A stretch of DNA of 64,000 bases from Datisca glomerata (GCA_003255025.1 QANY01012038.1:17003-81002), one strand, 5' to 3'; counted from the first letter of the stretch, positions 47,753 to 61,192 are shown. Notes: generated by a model from the letters alone, not told the origin. Numbers and translations are program-made.

Positions 47753-49336
47753 TTCTTGCTTTTAGTAATTCAACTCAACCCTAGTACATCCATACATAAC
47801 ATTTTACAATAATATTTTTTAGTGTACATTAATCAACCTCATTCATACTTTGTCTTAAATATACTAGGCAAATATAATGAACTCCCTCACCCTAGTGACT
47901 TAATATGAAATGTCAAAAATGATATTCTTCAAATGACATCTTACTATTTTTTGATTCAATCATTTTAAATTTCAACTAAATGAAAGGAAAATATATTTTT
48001 AGAATATTCTAAAACACAGATATACATAATTACATAATCTATAAACAAATAAAATTAATAATATAACATATAATAATGTCTTACTATGAATTTCTTATAG
48101 AAAAACCAGTAAGAGCAACTTGGGGAAGAGCATTGTACTATGAAAGTTATCACATTTTTCTAATCCGATATCATGTTCTTCTAATAAATTTTACACGAAA
48201 CAGTTACAATGATAAGATATTTTTCGAAGTCAAAATTACGGGAACTTGTTGGTTTCTTATTTAAAACAAATTATTTGCAATGGATCTCAATTAAAGATGG
48301 AAAAGAGTTCAATAGTTAAAGTAAAGAAGTTATGCAAATCTTACATATATATATATACATACTAGTCAAGCATCAAGTGTGATTTACGTGTCTTGGCCTA
48401 CAATATTTTATTCACGTGGAAGTATAGAATGATGTACTCGGAGAGTTAAATGTAGTAAAGCAAATTATTTATAGGAGAAAAGATTCTCTTAATGTGCTTA
48501 CTTTTAATTTTATTTCATTAAATTTTATGATAGTCATGTAATCCATATTACCTAAAATAATTAAAAAATATTGACTTAAATCTTTTGCTTATTTAAACAA
48601 AATGGTTAAATTATAAATGCTACAGGAACCTTTTTATTACCTAAATTAAAAAATGATATAATTTAATACTACAAGATTATTTCTTCGACAAATCTATTAA
48701 TTAAAATATTAATTCCAAAAGTATATTCAATGAATATGGTTAAAAACAACATTGTTTGTTTAAAGATGGTTGAAAAATCTTTCATGTGACTTTGTATGTT
48801 TCATTTTAAATTTAAGAATAGTATAGAAAATTTTAAAGGTAGTTGGGGCTAACATTGTCCAAAAATATTTTCCTGACCCACTTCTACGTATACTTTTATG
48901 TATAGTATATAGATAAGTTGAGAATGTAAGTCCCATAATGTCTCAAGCTTCACTTGTGTCATTGTTTATTTAATAAATTAATATTAAATTGATCCTAAAT
49001 TATGTTATAAATAAAGCATAATTATAGTTTTTTTGCAACAAATAGTGTTGTGTTATTTACTACATTATTAAATAGATAAAATGATTCTCATAATTTATGC
49101 ATTGAAGAAAAACTCAGTAACTTCTCAACGTTTTCCCTCATTTAATTTTTTTGATAATTTTAATATAACCTTATAATTATTTTGGATAACTGTTAATGAA
49201 AATAAAATTACTATTAAGGATATTATACATTGAGCTTTTAACGTACGAAGTTCTCGATATTCTTTTCGCCAAGTAGAACTATAAAATAAGAATGTGAATC
49301 AAAATACTAATTAATAAGAGATTCATATATCACAAT
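47753..49336. other. AT-rich intergenic sequence
   Basis: No gene supported. The 62-codon plus-strand frame at 48076-48264 has no recognisable domain. A short (AT)n run lies at 48346-48358. The start may hold the 3' UTR of the peptide gene. Confidence 0.6.
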
Positions 49337-49627
49337 GTAAAATTTATTACAAAATATAAGATGAATCAAGAATATAATAAGTAAAATAGCTTAAGAATAT
49401 AGAAAAAGATGAAGAGAAAAACAATTGTTTCTCTTGATTTTAATCATGGCCAATATCTTTCCTTATAGGCAACATAAGATAAACATATAAGAATGAAACT
49501 TATAATATTTATTTGAGAGTTTTACTTCTAATGTGAATGAGAGAGTTAAGAATAAAGGAGTTAGGCCTAGTGAGAGTAAGAAAAGTTGAGAGTAAAGAAT
49601 GGTGACATATAACTTATGTATTTACAA
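49337..49627 (-). mobile_element. Probable 3' LTR of the minus-strand copia fragment
   Basis: Ends GTATTTACAACA at 49627 directly before copia coding remains. In element sense it starts TGTTGTAAATACATAAG. The left limit (TGTAAAATTTATTAC) is a guess. Confidence 0.45.
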
Positions 49628-51425
49628 CACTCCCCTTTAGATGTTCACTATCCAAAAATATGTCTCATTGAAACCTTATTAGGAAAAGGCCCTTTGGGAA
49701 AAATCCTAGTGAAGGAAAATGAGTACAAAATTCTTTTACTTGAAAAAGTTTATCTCCCTCATCGAAACCTTACCAGTAAAATCTAATGAGAAAAACATTG
49801 GCGAAGGAAAAAGAGTACAGTATATTCATAGTGGACTCTTTTTTAAACTCCCACTGATGTTAATATAACCACCATCATCACATGTCTCCAAGATGACACA
49901 TTATAATCTTGTAAACAAGCTTCTTGAATGTTGTAGTAGGAACTTATTTAGTGAATAAGTCAGCTAGATTATCACTTGATCGAATTTTCATCACATATAT
50001 ATCTCCATTCTTCCAGAGTTCATGCATAAAAAAAGAATATACTGTACTCACTGACCTTAACCATATGCACTCTCTACTTGTTTCATGGATCGCCAAAATA
50101 TAGTTGTACAATTATAAGTAAACACATAACCAGCTTATGGTCGACCCTTATGAGGATCAGAAAGGTAACCAGTATATGTATATCCAATTAGTTTTGATTT
50201 TGAGGTCTTCGAATGATATAGACCCATGTTTATCGTTCCACGTAAATAATGAAATATGTGTTTAACTCCAATCTAATGCCTTCGAGTTGGTGAAGGACTA
50301 TATCTCGTAAGTAGATTAGATTAACAGTAAATGCTATATCAGGACGTGTGCAGTTTGTAAGATACATGAGAGCAACAATTGCACTAAGATATGGTACTTC
50401 AGGACCAATGACTTCTTCATCATCTTGTCAAGGATGAAAATGGTACTTTTAATATCAAGTGATCTCACAACCATTGAAGAACTCAATAGATGAGTTTTAT
50501 CCATCTAAAAGTGCTTTAGAACTTTTTCTATATAAGCTGATTGATGGATGAATATTCCATCTGATAAATGTTCTATTTGTAGGCTCAGACAAAATTTGGT
50601 CTTTACAATATCTTTCATTTCAAACTCTATTTTTAGATAAGTTATGGCCTTATCCAGATCTGCAGGGGTGCCAATGAGATTTACATCATCTACATATACA
50701 ACAATAATGGTGAACCCTGATTCTGTTCTTTTAATAAAAACGCATGGACAAATTAAATTGTTCACATACACTTCTTTCAAAAGGTATTCAATAAGGCGAT
50801 TATACCACATACGCCCAGACTGTTTCAAACCATATAAAGATCGTAGTAGTTTAATTGAACATACGTTACGGTATTTTGAATTATATGCTTCAGGCATTTT
50901 ATATCCTTCTGGGATTTTCATATATATATTTCATTGTCAAGTAAGCCGTAAAAGTATGTTGTTACCACATGCATAAGATGCATATTAAGTTCTTCTGTAA
51001 TAGTCAGACTAATTAAAAATCGAAAGGTAATTGCAACTGTTATCAGGGAGTAGATCTCATCATAATCAAGGCCAGGTCTCTGTGAGAAACCTTGTACTAT
51101 GAGACGTGCTTTGCATCTAACAACTTCATTATTATCATTACGCTTTTGTACAAATATCCATTTGTTTGTAAGTGGTTTTACACCTTCAGATGTTTGGACT
51201 ACAGGTCCAAATACTTCTTGTTTTGAAAGTGAATCGAGCTCTGCTTGTATTGCTTCTTTCCACATTGGCCAATCTTTTTTGTGCCGATATTCTTTGACAG
51301 ATCTTGGTTCAAGATCTTCAAGATCCTTTAGAATACCGTGTGCCACATTGTATATAAATACATCATCAATTATTTCATCGCGATCTAAACTTTTTCCAGT
51401 ACTGGCAAAAATTATAAAGATCTCT
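49628..51425 (-). pseudogene. Ty1/copia RT-RNase H remnant
   Basis: Read leftwards, the first half of RT is open at 50918-51346 (KDWPMWKEAIQAELDSL, NKWIFVQKRN, ARLIVQGFSQRPGLDYDE). The second half is open at 50505-50921 (LYGLKQSGRMWYNRL and IIVVYVDDVNLIG). RNase H remains extend to about 49930 (SDNLADLFT-like). A frame change of a few bases separates the two RT halves near 50920; the catalytic YVDD box is intact. The TAY-x-YG motif is altered. The family differs from the copia at 1-7793 and matches the fragment at 58554-59499. The right end adjoins the foldback at 51428. Confidence 0.88.
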
Positions 51426-51427
51426 TT

Positions 51428-51905
51428 ATTATCATATGCATATCTACTGGATCTTTTAATTCACTCGTTAAAGTTTGTTTCTAAACAGACAAGTGACTTT
51501 GTTTTAGAGATTCAGTGATATGGATGGCTGGGAACATAATCTTAATAGATTTGGAATCCAAACTTTCCTAACGGATCGTATATTGATTTTCTTAAGTGTT
51601 AATTTTGGAACTGCATGGTTATTGAGCTCAAATTTATAATACGATTATAAACTAGCCTTTCACTAGTAGATGAATGGTACTTAAAGTTCAAGAGGTAATT
51701 AGAAGGGTAAAATGATAATTTTGACCAGCTCAAATTTACGAACCAATAATTAGAGGATATAACTATATGAAATGATTATATCAGTGGACTACACGAGAAT
51801 ACTCTGTAAATATTTTCTATAATCTCTAATTTCATATTTATAGTGGAGTACTGATGGAATTAATAAATAAGATAATTTAATTAAAGAGTTGAATTAATAA
51901 TCTTG
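51428..51905 (+). repeat. Foldback, left arm (~480 bp)
   Basis: Aligns as an inverted repeat with 52460-52944. For example TCTACTGGATCTTTTAATTC at 51442 pairs with GAATCAAAAGATCCAGTAGA at 52911, and TTTGGAATCCAAA at 51551 with TTTGGATTCCAAA at 52808. Identity by eye is roughly 75-80%. Confidence 0.8.
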
Positions 51906-52459
51906 TTTATTGGAGCTTACGATTATAGATCCATGGTCCCTAAGTAACCTATATACTATGCAGTTTAAAGTGTGAATATTTCAGGACATGAGCAAAGCAC
52001 TGATTTGCAAAAGAAATTTTTATTCAGGGGCAAGTACATGATTATGAGATAATTTTGTTTGATTAATTAATTAAGAACTAATTAATTAAATTATTTATAT
52101 ATAAATTTCAGAAATTACATATGTATAAATAATTATATCAATTAATTTTTTAATTATCGATAAGTGAGACAAACATCTAATTTGAAATTAGATAATTATA
52201 AATTATTATTAGATAATAATTAAATCAACTAAATCCTTGCCAACAACGAATTGGAGGTTCCACGAACAACGGACTACGAGATCCACACTAAAAATTTTCA
52301 AGTCAATCCTTAAACAAACTAAGACGTGTGTGGACACGTAGAATATATCAAAAATACTTTTTAGTTTTTATATGTACTCAACACATGAGATCTAGAGATT
52401 TAGGACCCACTGTAATTAGTGAATACTGCAGTGTGCCGTGCAGAGTTATAGTGCCTAAA
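51906..52459. other. Spacer of the foldback (~555 bp)
   Basis: AT-rich sequence between the inverted arms. No gene. Confidence 0.7.
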
Positions 52460-52944
52460 AAACTATATTATTAATTAAACTCTTTAATTAAAAAATCTTA
52501 CTCATAATTTCATTATTACTCCATTATAATTATAGAATTACACTCTTAGTAATTACATAATATAATTATAGAGTATTTTCGTGTAGTCTATTGATATAAT
52601 CACTTCATGTAATTCTGTCCTCCAATTATTAGTTCATTAGAGCTGGTCAAAATTACCATTTTACCTTTCTAGTTACGTCTTGATCCTTCAGTACCATTAA
52701 ATAACTAGTAAATGGTCAATTTATAATCTTATTATAAATTTGAACTCAATAACCATTCAATTTCAGAACTAACAATTAAGAGAACCACTATACGATCTGT
52801 TAGCAAACTTTGGATTCCAAATCTTGTAAGATCATGTTTCCAGTAATCCATATGACTAAAACTCCAAAACAACAGTTACTAGTCTGTTTTATAAACAAAT
52901 CTCAACGAGTGAATCAAAAGATCCAGTAGACATGTATATGAGTT
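52460..52944 (-). repeat. Foldback, right arm (~485 bp)
   Basis: Inverted counterpart of 51428-51905. The two arms could be LTRs of one family in opposite orientation, or a foldback element in its own right. Confidence 0.8.
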
Positions 52945-54789
52945 TATGACTACTCAGGATTCATACTGATCTACATATGATTATCAGGTTTGATGTGTGT
53001 TAAATCTTTATGATAAATGGTAAGTTAAAAAAGATATTAATCCTTGATCAATCCACTCCTATATAATCTAATTATATAAAGTTCCTTCACTAAGATGTCT
53101 ATCCACATCAGTGATCCGGATCTAGATCACATACAATCAAAAAATTCTTAGTGAACTGTACTAGCAACCATTCATTAAAGATTCCATACTTTGATATGTT
53201 GTGTACTATTTTATTCATTATCTATGATCTTAATCATCTCGTACTTATACACGATTATAGTCTATTAATGAATATGAAATTTTCAGATATTTATATAAAT
53301 TATTCAATAGTAATTCGAAAGAACAATTATAAGAAAAATGTAATTTCATTAATTTTTTATTAAAAATGTCTAAACACATGCTTTGAGGGCACTATACCCA
53401 TTATAAAATACATTCACTTACTAGTAAGAGTTTCGAAATCAAAAGACTGTGAAGCCCGTTCTCTTACTGGTCTTCAAATCCTACATACACTATATGACCC
53501 AAACATAGGTCATAGACGTAAGTTTGGCTTGACAAACATTTCTATACTATGATGTACTATGTATACCTTTATTTTACTCCATATCATGCAATAAAGATTG
53601 TTCTAGATTGCAGTTCTTTACGTGGGTTCCTTCATTTTCAAATTTTTCCTTTGCATTTTTGTTTGCATGTTCGGCTATGCTTTTTTTTCTACAAAGCCAA
53701 TAGAGAGAGAGAGGATGTTTACATTGCAAGTTGTTCTAAGTGTCATCGCTAATTCGATGCATTAGATGTCAAATGTAAGTTTCAAATTTTGCTAATTTAT
53801 TGAATATGTAAAAAAAAATTAGATAATTGATTATAACATTCAAATGAATAATTAATGAACTAATTAAAATTATTATTTCAATTGTGAGTTGGAATAATTG
53901 ATGAAACAAGTTCACCATTTGCAACACACAAACACGTGTTACAAACACAAACATACGCATGTGTACACGCCCACACACAAGTTTTTGAATATTAATAGTT
54001 TACATATAAAAGTAAAGAATTATGTGTTTATTATTAACCTTAAAACTTTTTCCATTTCACTGTTGAAGTTTTTACTTTGGTCATGGTCACTTACTAGATT
54101 TGGATTACAAATCTTATGGATTTGAATTTGTAATCTAAATCCAATGTTTGTTAAAAAAGATTCAAAAGTTTGTGTGAGACCCACTATAATATTGAGTTCA
54201 AAATCTAAGTTTTTATAAATTTCTAATCTAACTAAAAATGAGAGATTCAAAATCAAAGACTAAATATTGTTGGATTTAATGTGCAAATTCATAACTCAAA
54301 CCAACAATTTATTAATTAAAGGGCATTATATACATAAATTTTACTTTCTAATTTAGTATATTGTTTAATGACATCAAGCAAACACAAAATACATCTAATC
54401 CAAAATAGTTCCTTTCCATACCATTGACATGCGATTGTGAATCTGTGATTGTTATTTTTTTTTTCTTTTGGCATCAATTAAATTAATATTTAGTGTAATA
54501 TTTATATCACTCTCTAAATCCATTTTCTTAATATAGTTGAACGAGGTTCTAATTAACTGTTAAATTGTTGCATCAAATTCTATTTATGCTCACGTGTTTC
54601 TGACATTTTTCAGATTTTGAGTTTTCGTTTCATGTTTAATTCCTATAAAATCTTATATTTTGAAATAGTTATTTGTGTCTTTATGACAGAAAAGTGAATT
54701 TGCTAATGACTTTTCATCTTCAATATGCAAGCATTAAATTTAATGTTTTCATTCTAGCCTAATAGAGAGGATGCTCAAGTCAATTAGCA
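52945..54789. other. AT-rich intergenic sequence
   Basis: No gene supported. Short frames (53151-53363, 53549-53752, 53769-54256) show no domain. A CA/CACA-rich patch lies at 53920-53980. The first 450 bp may be LTR-derived, continuing from the foldback. Confidence 0.55.
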
Positions 54790-55006
54790 AGTTAGTTAGA
54801 ATCTGTTATTGTTGTTTACCTGATTGAACTTCCTATCTATAATTAGTAAGTAGCTTATGTACTTGACATTTTTGTCTATAAATAGTAGTGTTAAGCTTGT
54901 TAGTAATCTAATGAAAGAATGAGCATTGAAGCTCACTGAGGCATTTTTCAAATCTCTCTGTCCTCCTCTGTTTTCAAGCTCTTCTTCTTCTCTTTTGCTT
55001 TTCTAA
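54790..55006 (+). mobile_element. Probable 5' LTR of a copia element (Ale/Retrofit-like)
   Basis: Directly upstream of a primer-binding site. Contains a TATA box (54877) and ends in a pyrimidine-rich leader. The left boundary (GTTAGTTAGAATCTG) is approximate and no matching 3' LTR was found. Confidence 0.5.
54877..54885 (+). promoter_or_regulatory. TATA box in the copia 5' LTR
   Basis: TATAAATAG about 130 bp before the primer-binding site. Confidence 0.6.
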
Positions 55007-55008
55007 CT

Positions 55009-55020
55009 TGGTATCAGAGC
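55009..55020 (+). promoter_or_regulatory. Copia primer-binding site (tRNA-iMet)
   Basis: TGGTATCAGAGC, the exact complement of the plant initiator tRNA-Met 3' end, 14 bp before the gag ATG at 55035. Confidence 0.92.
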
Positions 55021-55034
55021 CACACATGTAAGTC

Positions 55035-56115
55035 ATGGCTGTAAATGATGCAAACACTGTTGTAAGTAATCTTTTCTCGAACTCACTTAGTTTTGCTCTA
55101 ACGATCAAACTTGATCGTGAAAATTACATCCTCTAGAAAGCATAGGTCGTATCAGCGGTGATCGGGCATGGTCTAGATGATTTCCTCTTTCTAATAGAAA
55201 CACCACCTGATAGATAAACTAAAGAAGGTGATACGAATCTTGCGTATGTCAAATGGATCAAAAGTGATCACCTTCTTTTAAGTCGGATCAGGTCTTCTAT
55301 GATTGAAAGAATTTTAGCCTTAGTAATTCACAATAATATGACGAATCAACTCTGGAAAGCTTTAGAGAGGATATTTGGTAATCAATCTAAGGAAAAGATG
55401 TTGCAGATCAAGTCTCAACTACAATCAATCAAGAAAGATAATTCAAATATTGTTGATTGCTGTGATAAGGTTAGAAACCTAGCTGATAATCTAGCTACCA
55501 CTAGTCTGCCTATTGGAGAACAAGATCTGATTCTCTATATGTTAAATGGTCTTGGTGCAGAATTTGACTCAATAACAGTAAATATTACTTCAAGAACTGA
55601 TTCACTTTCCATTGAAGATGTTCAGGCTTTACTATGAGCCACGAGTGTAGAATTGAAAAGGTGAATGCATAAAATGAAGTATTGTTAAGGCTTCAGCAAA
55701 TATGGTTACTATTTCAGGAAATAGAAGGAATTTTAACAATAACATGAGAGGGAACAACAATGGAAGAGGTAATTCGAGAGGAAACAATGATAGTCTTAGA
55801 GGTGGTCGAGGTAGAGGAAATGGTTCAAGAATTGTTTGTCAGGTGTGCAATCGTACTGGACATGCTGCCATAGCTTGTTACTGGAGGTTTGACAAAAATT
55901 GGACTCAAGCATCAAATTCGAATCAAGCTTCAAATAGTAGGTTTGACAGAAATAATGGACAATCTTCAAATGGCCAAGGAGGGCAAGGTGCAGGACCTTC
56001 AGCTTACATAGTTACACCAGAAATGGTTAATGACCCTACTTGGTATGCTAACACGGGTGCCACAAATCATGTTACTATAGATCTTGAGAATCTCAATCTT
56101 GCTAGTGACTATTGA
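55035..56115 (+). pseudogene. Ty1/copia gag and protease (Ale/Retrofit-like), decayed
   Basis: Gag starts at ATG 55035. An in-frame stop (TAG) falls at about 55134, and the UBN2-type gag domain is open at 55299-55637 (NQLWKALERIFGNQSKEKML, LADNLATTSLP, LNGLGAEFDSI). An Asn/Gly/Arg-rich linker follows in 55702-56115, then an intact zinc knuckle at 55837-55878 (CQVCNRTGHAAIAC). The protease reads WYANTGATNH: the catalytic Asp is Asn (codon 56050-56052), so it would be inactive even without the stops. The residue composition and order match the Ale/Retrofit copia lineage. Confidence 0.88.
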
Positions 56116-58398
56116 GGTCAAGAGCAAATGACTGTGGGAAATTGTAAGAAATTGGACATTACTCATATTGGCTTATCTTTGATACCTTGTTAGACCAAAA
56201 ATCTCAAATTGATATCCAGTTTAACAGTGGCTAAGATAAAGAAAAATCTAGTTAGTGTTTTGGATAATAACAATGTTTTCCTTGCTTTCTATTCTGATTT
56301 TATTTCTGTTATAGACATATTCACGGGGGAGTTGTTGCTAAAAGGCCTACTTAGAGTTGGTTTGAACATGCTTGCTTGGCCTGTGAAGGGAAAAGCTGGG
56401 TTGACCTGCAATCTTTGCTTCAAACAAGATTCTCCTTACATGATTATATATCTTCCCTTCAATTCCTATGCAAATAAGACTTTAAACACTGTTGTTTCTT
56501 CATATTCTGCATACACTAGGTATTTTTCTTCTTCATTTGTATGTGTTCTAGAATTTAGAAGCTCTTAATTGCTAGACAAATGTAATGACAATCAGTTTAC
56601 AAATAATGAATATACTAATTTTACTGCCTCTATTACGTCTGATATGAATGTTTGGCATAATAAATTTGTTGATCCCTCAGAAAAAGTGTTAGCCAGACTA
56701 CATGATGAGTGCCAAATTTCAACTTGCAAAAAAAGTTTAGAGTTTTGTAATTCAAATCAGTATGGTAAAAGACTTCTAAGCCCTTACAGATTGTACATAC
56801 AGACCTTTGGGGTCCCTCTCCCATTCCCTCTCTTGAAAGTTTCAGATATTATATATTCTTTGTAGATTATTTTAGTCGTTTTACTTGGATATACCCTTTG
56901 GAAGCTAAGCCAAAAGCCTTCCAAATCTTTACTGTCTTTAAAACAATGGTAGGGAAACAACTTGACAATTCCATTAAAGTTATGCAATCGGAGTGGGGAC
57001 GGGAGTATCGTGCATTTAAACACTCATGCCCACACACTCATAATCAGAATGGTAGGGCAGAACGCAAACATAGACATATTACAGAAACTCGCATTACACT
57101 CCCAACTCAAGCAAGCTTGCTCTTCTCCTTCTAGTGGCATGCTTTTTCCACTGCCACTTATTTGATTAATAGACTGCCAACCTTAATGCTTAATGATCTT
57201 ACTCCTTTGCAAATATGCTTTCATGCTAAACCTGATTACTCCTTTCTTAAAAGTTTTGGTTGTGCCACTTTTCCCCATTTAAGACTCTACAATGCCCATA
57301 AGGTTGAATACAGGTCCTCTTGATGAATATTCATTATATACTCTTCTGATCACAAAAGGTATAAATGTTGGCATCCCTCTGGTCATATCTACATCGCTAG
57401 AAATGTAGATTTTAATGAAAAGTATTTCCCTTACATCAATATCTTTCCTCATTCTCTGCAACTTTCTAACTCGGGTACTGCACCTTCTGCACAACCATAT
57501 CCTACTTATATGTTTGATGTTTCTAGGTCATATACTCAATAACAATTTTCTTCTATCAATTCCTTTCAAGAATGTACAAACTCATCATCTACTTCTGTTC
57601 CTCTACAACAACATCTTGGGAATGTCCTTCATCAAAACATTGATCACAAGTATGAACTTCGTAACAAAAGTTCTTCTTCCTCGTCAAGTCCTTTTATGCC
57701 TACTAATAACACAATGTTAATGATTTGATGCAAAATACCCCAATCTTGACCATAAACTCTACTCACCCAACTAGAAAACATCATAACTCTTCTCACTTGC
57801 CTTCTCAAACCACTCAACCTCAAATCATTCGACCCCCAAAACCTTCTGTTTCAAAGCACCAAACGGTAACAAGGTCGAAAACGTGGTATTTTTAAGCCTA
57901 AAACTTTTATTGTTCAAGCTTCTACTATTTGTCATAATCTATTTCCACCAAACAAGCTCTTGATATGCCTTTGTGGATGAAGGCTAAGGAAGTTGGGTTT
58001 TTGGCTCTTCAAAGGAATAGAACTTGGGATCTAGCGCCCAATCACGATTCAATACATCTTATGGGGAACAAGTGGATTTTTAAGATCAAGACTAATGCAA
58101 ATGGCAAGGTTCATTGGTACAAGGCTTGCTTGTAGCCAAGGGGTTTAGTCAGCAACCAAGGGTTGATTTTAGTGAAACATTTAGCCCAATTTTAAAGCAA
58201 ACCACAGTTTGAATTGTATTATTTCTTGAGGTCAATTCAGGTTGGGAAATCAAATAGTTAGACGTGGATAATGCTTTTCTTAATGGATTTCTTGAAGAAA
58301 CTATCTTTATGTCTCAACTTGAGGGATTCATTAACGCTGCCAAACCTACTTATGTTTGTAAACTTTTAAAGGCATTGTATGGGCTTAAGCAAGCATCC
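56116..58398 (+). pseudogene. Ty1/copia integrase and truncated RT of the same element
   Basis: The pre-integrase region lies at 56209-56865, the integrase core at about 56850-57120 (DYFSRFTWIYP; HNQNGRAERKHRHI with the catalytic Glu), and the linker at 57400-57950 with frameshifts. The RT begins at about 57960 (LWMKAKEVGF..., NKWIFKIKT) and reaches [13 protein letters not shown] and LYGLKQAS at 58392. It stops there, before the YVDD box. The catalytic half of RT, RNase H and the 3' LTR are all missing. Stops occur roughly every 100 codons. Confidence 0.85.
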
Positions 58399-58553
58399 AC
58401 GTTGTTTAAGCTTACATTTCTCATTTTGTTTTGTTTGTCTCTCTAATTGCTTTAAATAACAAGACTATAAAGAATTATTTTATAGTTTCTTCATTAATAA
58501 ATGTTTATTATTTTCTTTGTTAACTAATATATATAACTTTTACAGATTACTAG
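58399..58553. other. AT-rich junction between two copia fragments
   Basis: No homology recognised. It separates the truncated RT from the next element's fragment. Confidence 0.5.
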
Positions 58554-59499
58554 ATGAAGTCAAAAATTAAGGAGAAAAGATATTTCTCTCATTTGATATT
58601 AGAAGAAACAATAGTAAATACAATATTTGGCACTGTGAAATTGATTGAGGGCTCCGGTAGAGCCAACATTATACTACCTAGTGGAACAAAATTAATTATT
58701 GATGATACAATACTCTCTACAAGATCCAGAAAAATTCTGCTTAGTTTTAGAGATATTCATCTTTGTGGTTATCATATTGAGACAATTGATAAAAATAATA
58801 TGGAGTATACATGCATTCCTTCATATGCGTCAGGTAAGAAGAAAATACTGGAGAAACTTCCATCTTTGTTGTCTGAGTTATATTATGCAAATATAAGCTC
58901 GATATAGTTAAATATTGTGATGAATCAAAAGTTCACTACCCCAAAGACATATAGTCTTTGACATGATCGATTAGGTCATCCTGGATCCATAATGATGAGA
59001 AGAATTATAGAAAATTCACAGGACATCCACTAAGGAACCAGAAGATTCTGTTGACCAATGATTTTCTATGTAAAGCTTGCTCTTAATGCAGATTAATTAT
59101 CAAGTAATCTTTAACTAAAGTTGTGAAAGAATCTCCTACATTTTTACAAAGTATTCAAGGAGATATTTGTGGGCCTATACATACTCGATGTGGTCCATTT
59201 CGATATTTTATGGTGCTGATAGACGCATCTACACATTGGTCACATGTAAGTCTTCTCTTCACCCGTAATGTAGCTTTTGCCAGATTATTGGCTCAAATAA
59301 TTCATTTACGAGCACAATTTCCTGATTATACAATGAAGACGATTCGTCTTGATAATGCTAGTCAATTTACATCAAAAGCATTTGATGTTGAACACCCTGT
59401 TGCCCGTACTTATACTCAAATTGTTTAGCAGAATCATTGATTAAACGATTATAATTAATTGCTAGACCACTACTAATGAGAACACAATTACCAATAGCT
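58554..59499 (+). pseudogene. Ty1/copia protease end, pre-integrase and integrase fragment
   Basis: 58554-58907 is open (KRYFSHLILEETIVNTI, GRANIILPSGTKL, LLSFRDI), the region preceding integrase. The zinc motif of pre-integrase follows (HDRLGHPGS near 58960-58985). The integrase core is open at 59123-59428 (QGDICGPIHTRCGPFRYFMV; IRLDNASQFTSKAFD), with the third catalytic region (AESLIKR) broken by a stop and shift near 59430. It ends abruptly at 59499, where pararetrovirus sequence begins. It is the same family as 49628-51425 and the two pieces do not overlap in content. Confidence 0.85.
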
Positions 59500-61192
59500 T
59501 TAATATTTAAAATTCATTACAAAGTTACCAAAACTGATATGAATTTCCAAACCATCAATAGGAGTCCAAAGAATCAAACACTATTGATCCAATATTAGAG
59601 TTCCTAGAACAATGAGGTGGTATGATATTACTTTGCCTTTAAATTGGCGTTTAACTAATGAGAGTCAACCTACTCCTATTCAAAGACCAATTGAAGATAT
59701 AGATTACATCCAACAGTACATGGATGGTACTGTTAAAATTAACTTTCAATCATCTTCTAGTTCTAGTCCATAAATTAGGGAGTATAGGTAGTCTAGTACC
59801 ACTAAGAATTCATTTTCATAATGATCAAATTCTTAGCATTCAACAATTAGAACAAGAATTAAAAAACATTAAAAGATAAAAATTTAAGACTTAAAGGCAT
59901 AGCCATAAGTTTCCAAGTTAGTCGGTCGGTCTTTGATCATAAGTGTGAACAATTTGACGAAGCTGAAGCACACACTGAATCATATTTCCAAGGAAACCTT
60001 CATCCTGTTAATCCTTAACACTTAGTTTTGAATATATAAATCCTAAATTAAGAGTATAAATCAGATTGGGAAATAATAGCCCAACACAATGACGATCCAT
60101 CCAATCTTAATAGGCGCAATAGGTTCAGAGAAAAATATAATATGGACCAAAGAGGAATCATACTTGCTGAATGGATGGCATTCATGCAAGAATTTAGAGT
60201 TGATATGTTTTTCCTTGATTATATCGAGGATAATTATGAGAAAAATATCAAAGTAATTTTAAAATATAAATGGGTCAAGGAAGAATACAGTCTGCCAGTC
60301 ATCCTCCTCCTGAGAAAATTATGATTAATTATAAAAATTCTTTAATCACTGCTTCTCCTTTCAAGGTTACGATGGAAGAAGAACCAAGTAAAAAAGTAGT
60401 TGAACAACTTAATTACACCAATCAGAGTCTAATTACAATAGGTAAAAAATTAGACAAAATTGAGAATAAGGTTGATGATCTAGCTGAACTCGAAACTAAT
60501 GAAGCCCTGAATGAAAATTTTTTAATAAATTTTTATGATAAAACCACTTTGATTATTGTTCCCATTAATAAACATATTGATAAAAGGCTTCAAGAATTGA
60601 AGAATAAATCTGTAGAATCATCTTCTTCTATTAAGATTATTAACCAAAACAATAGTTTTGAGTCAGATAACCATAGAAAAGAATCCTCCTATGAGTCATC
60701 CATAATCCATGAATCTTAAAAAATTAACAATATTGGAGATACATTAAAAAAATTAGAAATTAATAAATTAGAAAGAAAAAGGCATAAGAAGCCTATGCCA
60801 CCAGATATACAAATTACTGAATCATCTTTCATTAATCAACTTTCTGTGTCTGCAGAGAAATTATACGAATGAAATATTGATGGACTTTCTAAGCAGGAAG
60901 TTCTCAATAAATTGCAACACATGATAATGGTATCTAACATCTACATCACCACTCACTATCTGCCTCATACTGTGGTAATCGAACTCGTAATCACACGATT
61001 CACATGAATGCTTTATTCTTGGTGGAAAAAATATCTTAAAGAAGAATCCAAAAATTCCATCATATCAGCAATTAAGATTGATGCTGAAGGAACCCTAATT
61101 ATTGTTGAAGATCAGGAAACAATGCCGGATGCCATCAATATATTTCTCTACACAATAATTGAATATCTCATTGGAACGCCAAGTAATATTAG
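59500..61192 (+). pseudogene. Endogenous caulimovirid polyprotein remnant, copy 1
   Basis: Homologous to the region from 62157 to the window end. It starts just where a movement-protein block would end and covers the stretch from there into the capsid-like part of a polyprotein. 60270-60719 is open, with a probable coiled coil in its first third and an acidic, Ser-rich end. 61008-61325 begins with a WWKKYLKEE motif, like the tryptophan-rich W-W-x2-YL block in the capsid region of petuvirus-like caulimovirids. Stops and shifts (for example near 59600, 59770 and 60720) break it. Homology with copy 2 ends at 61192. The assignment rests on copy 2's movement protein and on this motif; the genus is not resolved. 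Confidence 0.65.

Noticed and set aside
48076..48264. 62-codon plus-strand frame downstream of the peptide gene
   Set aside because: No domain, AT-driven composition and no start context; expected by chance.
53920..53982. CACA-rich patch
   Set aside because: A simple imperfect dinucleotide-type repeat without associated features.
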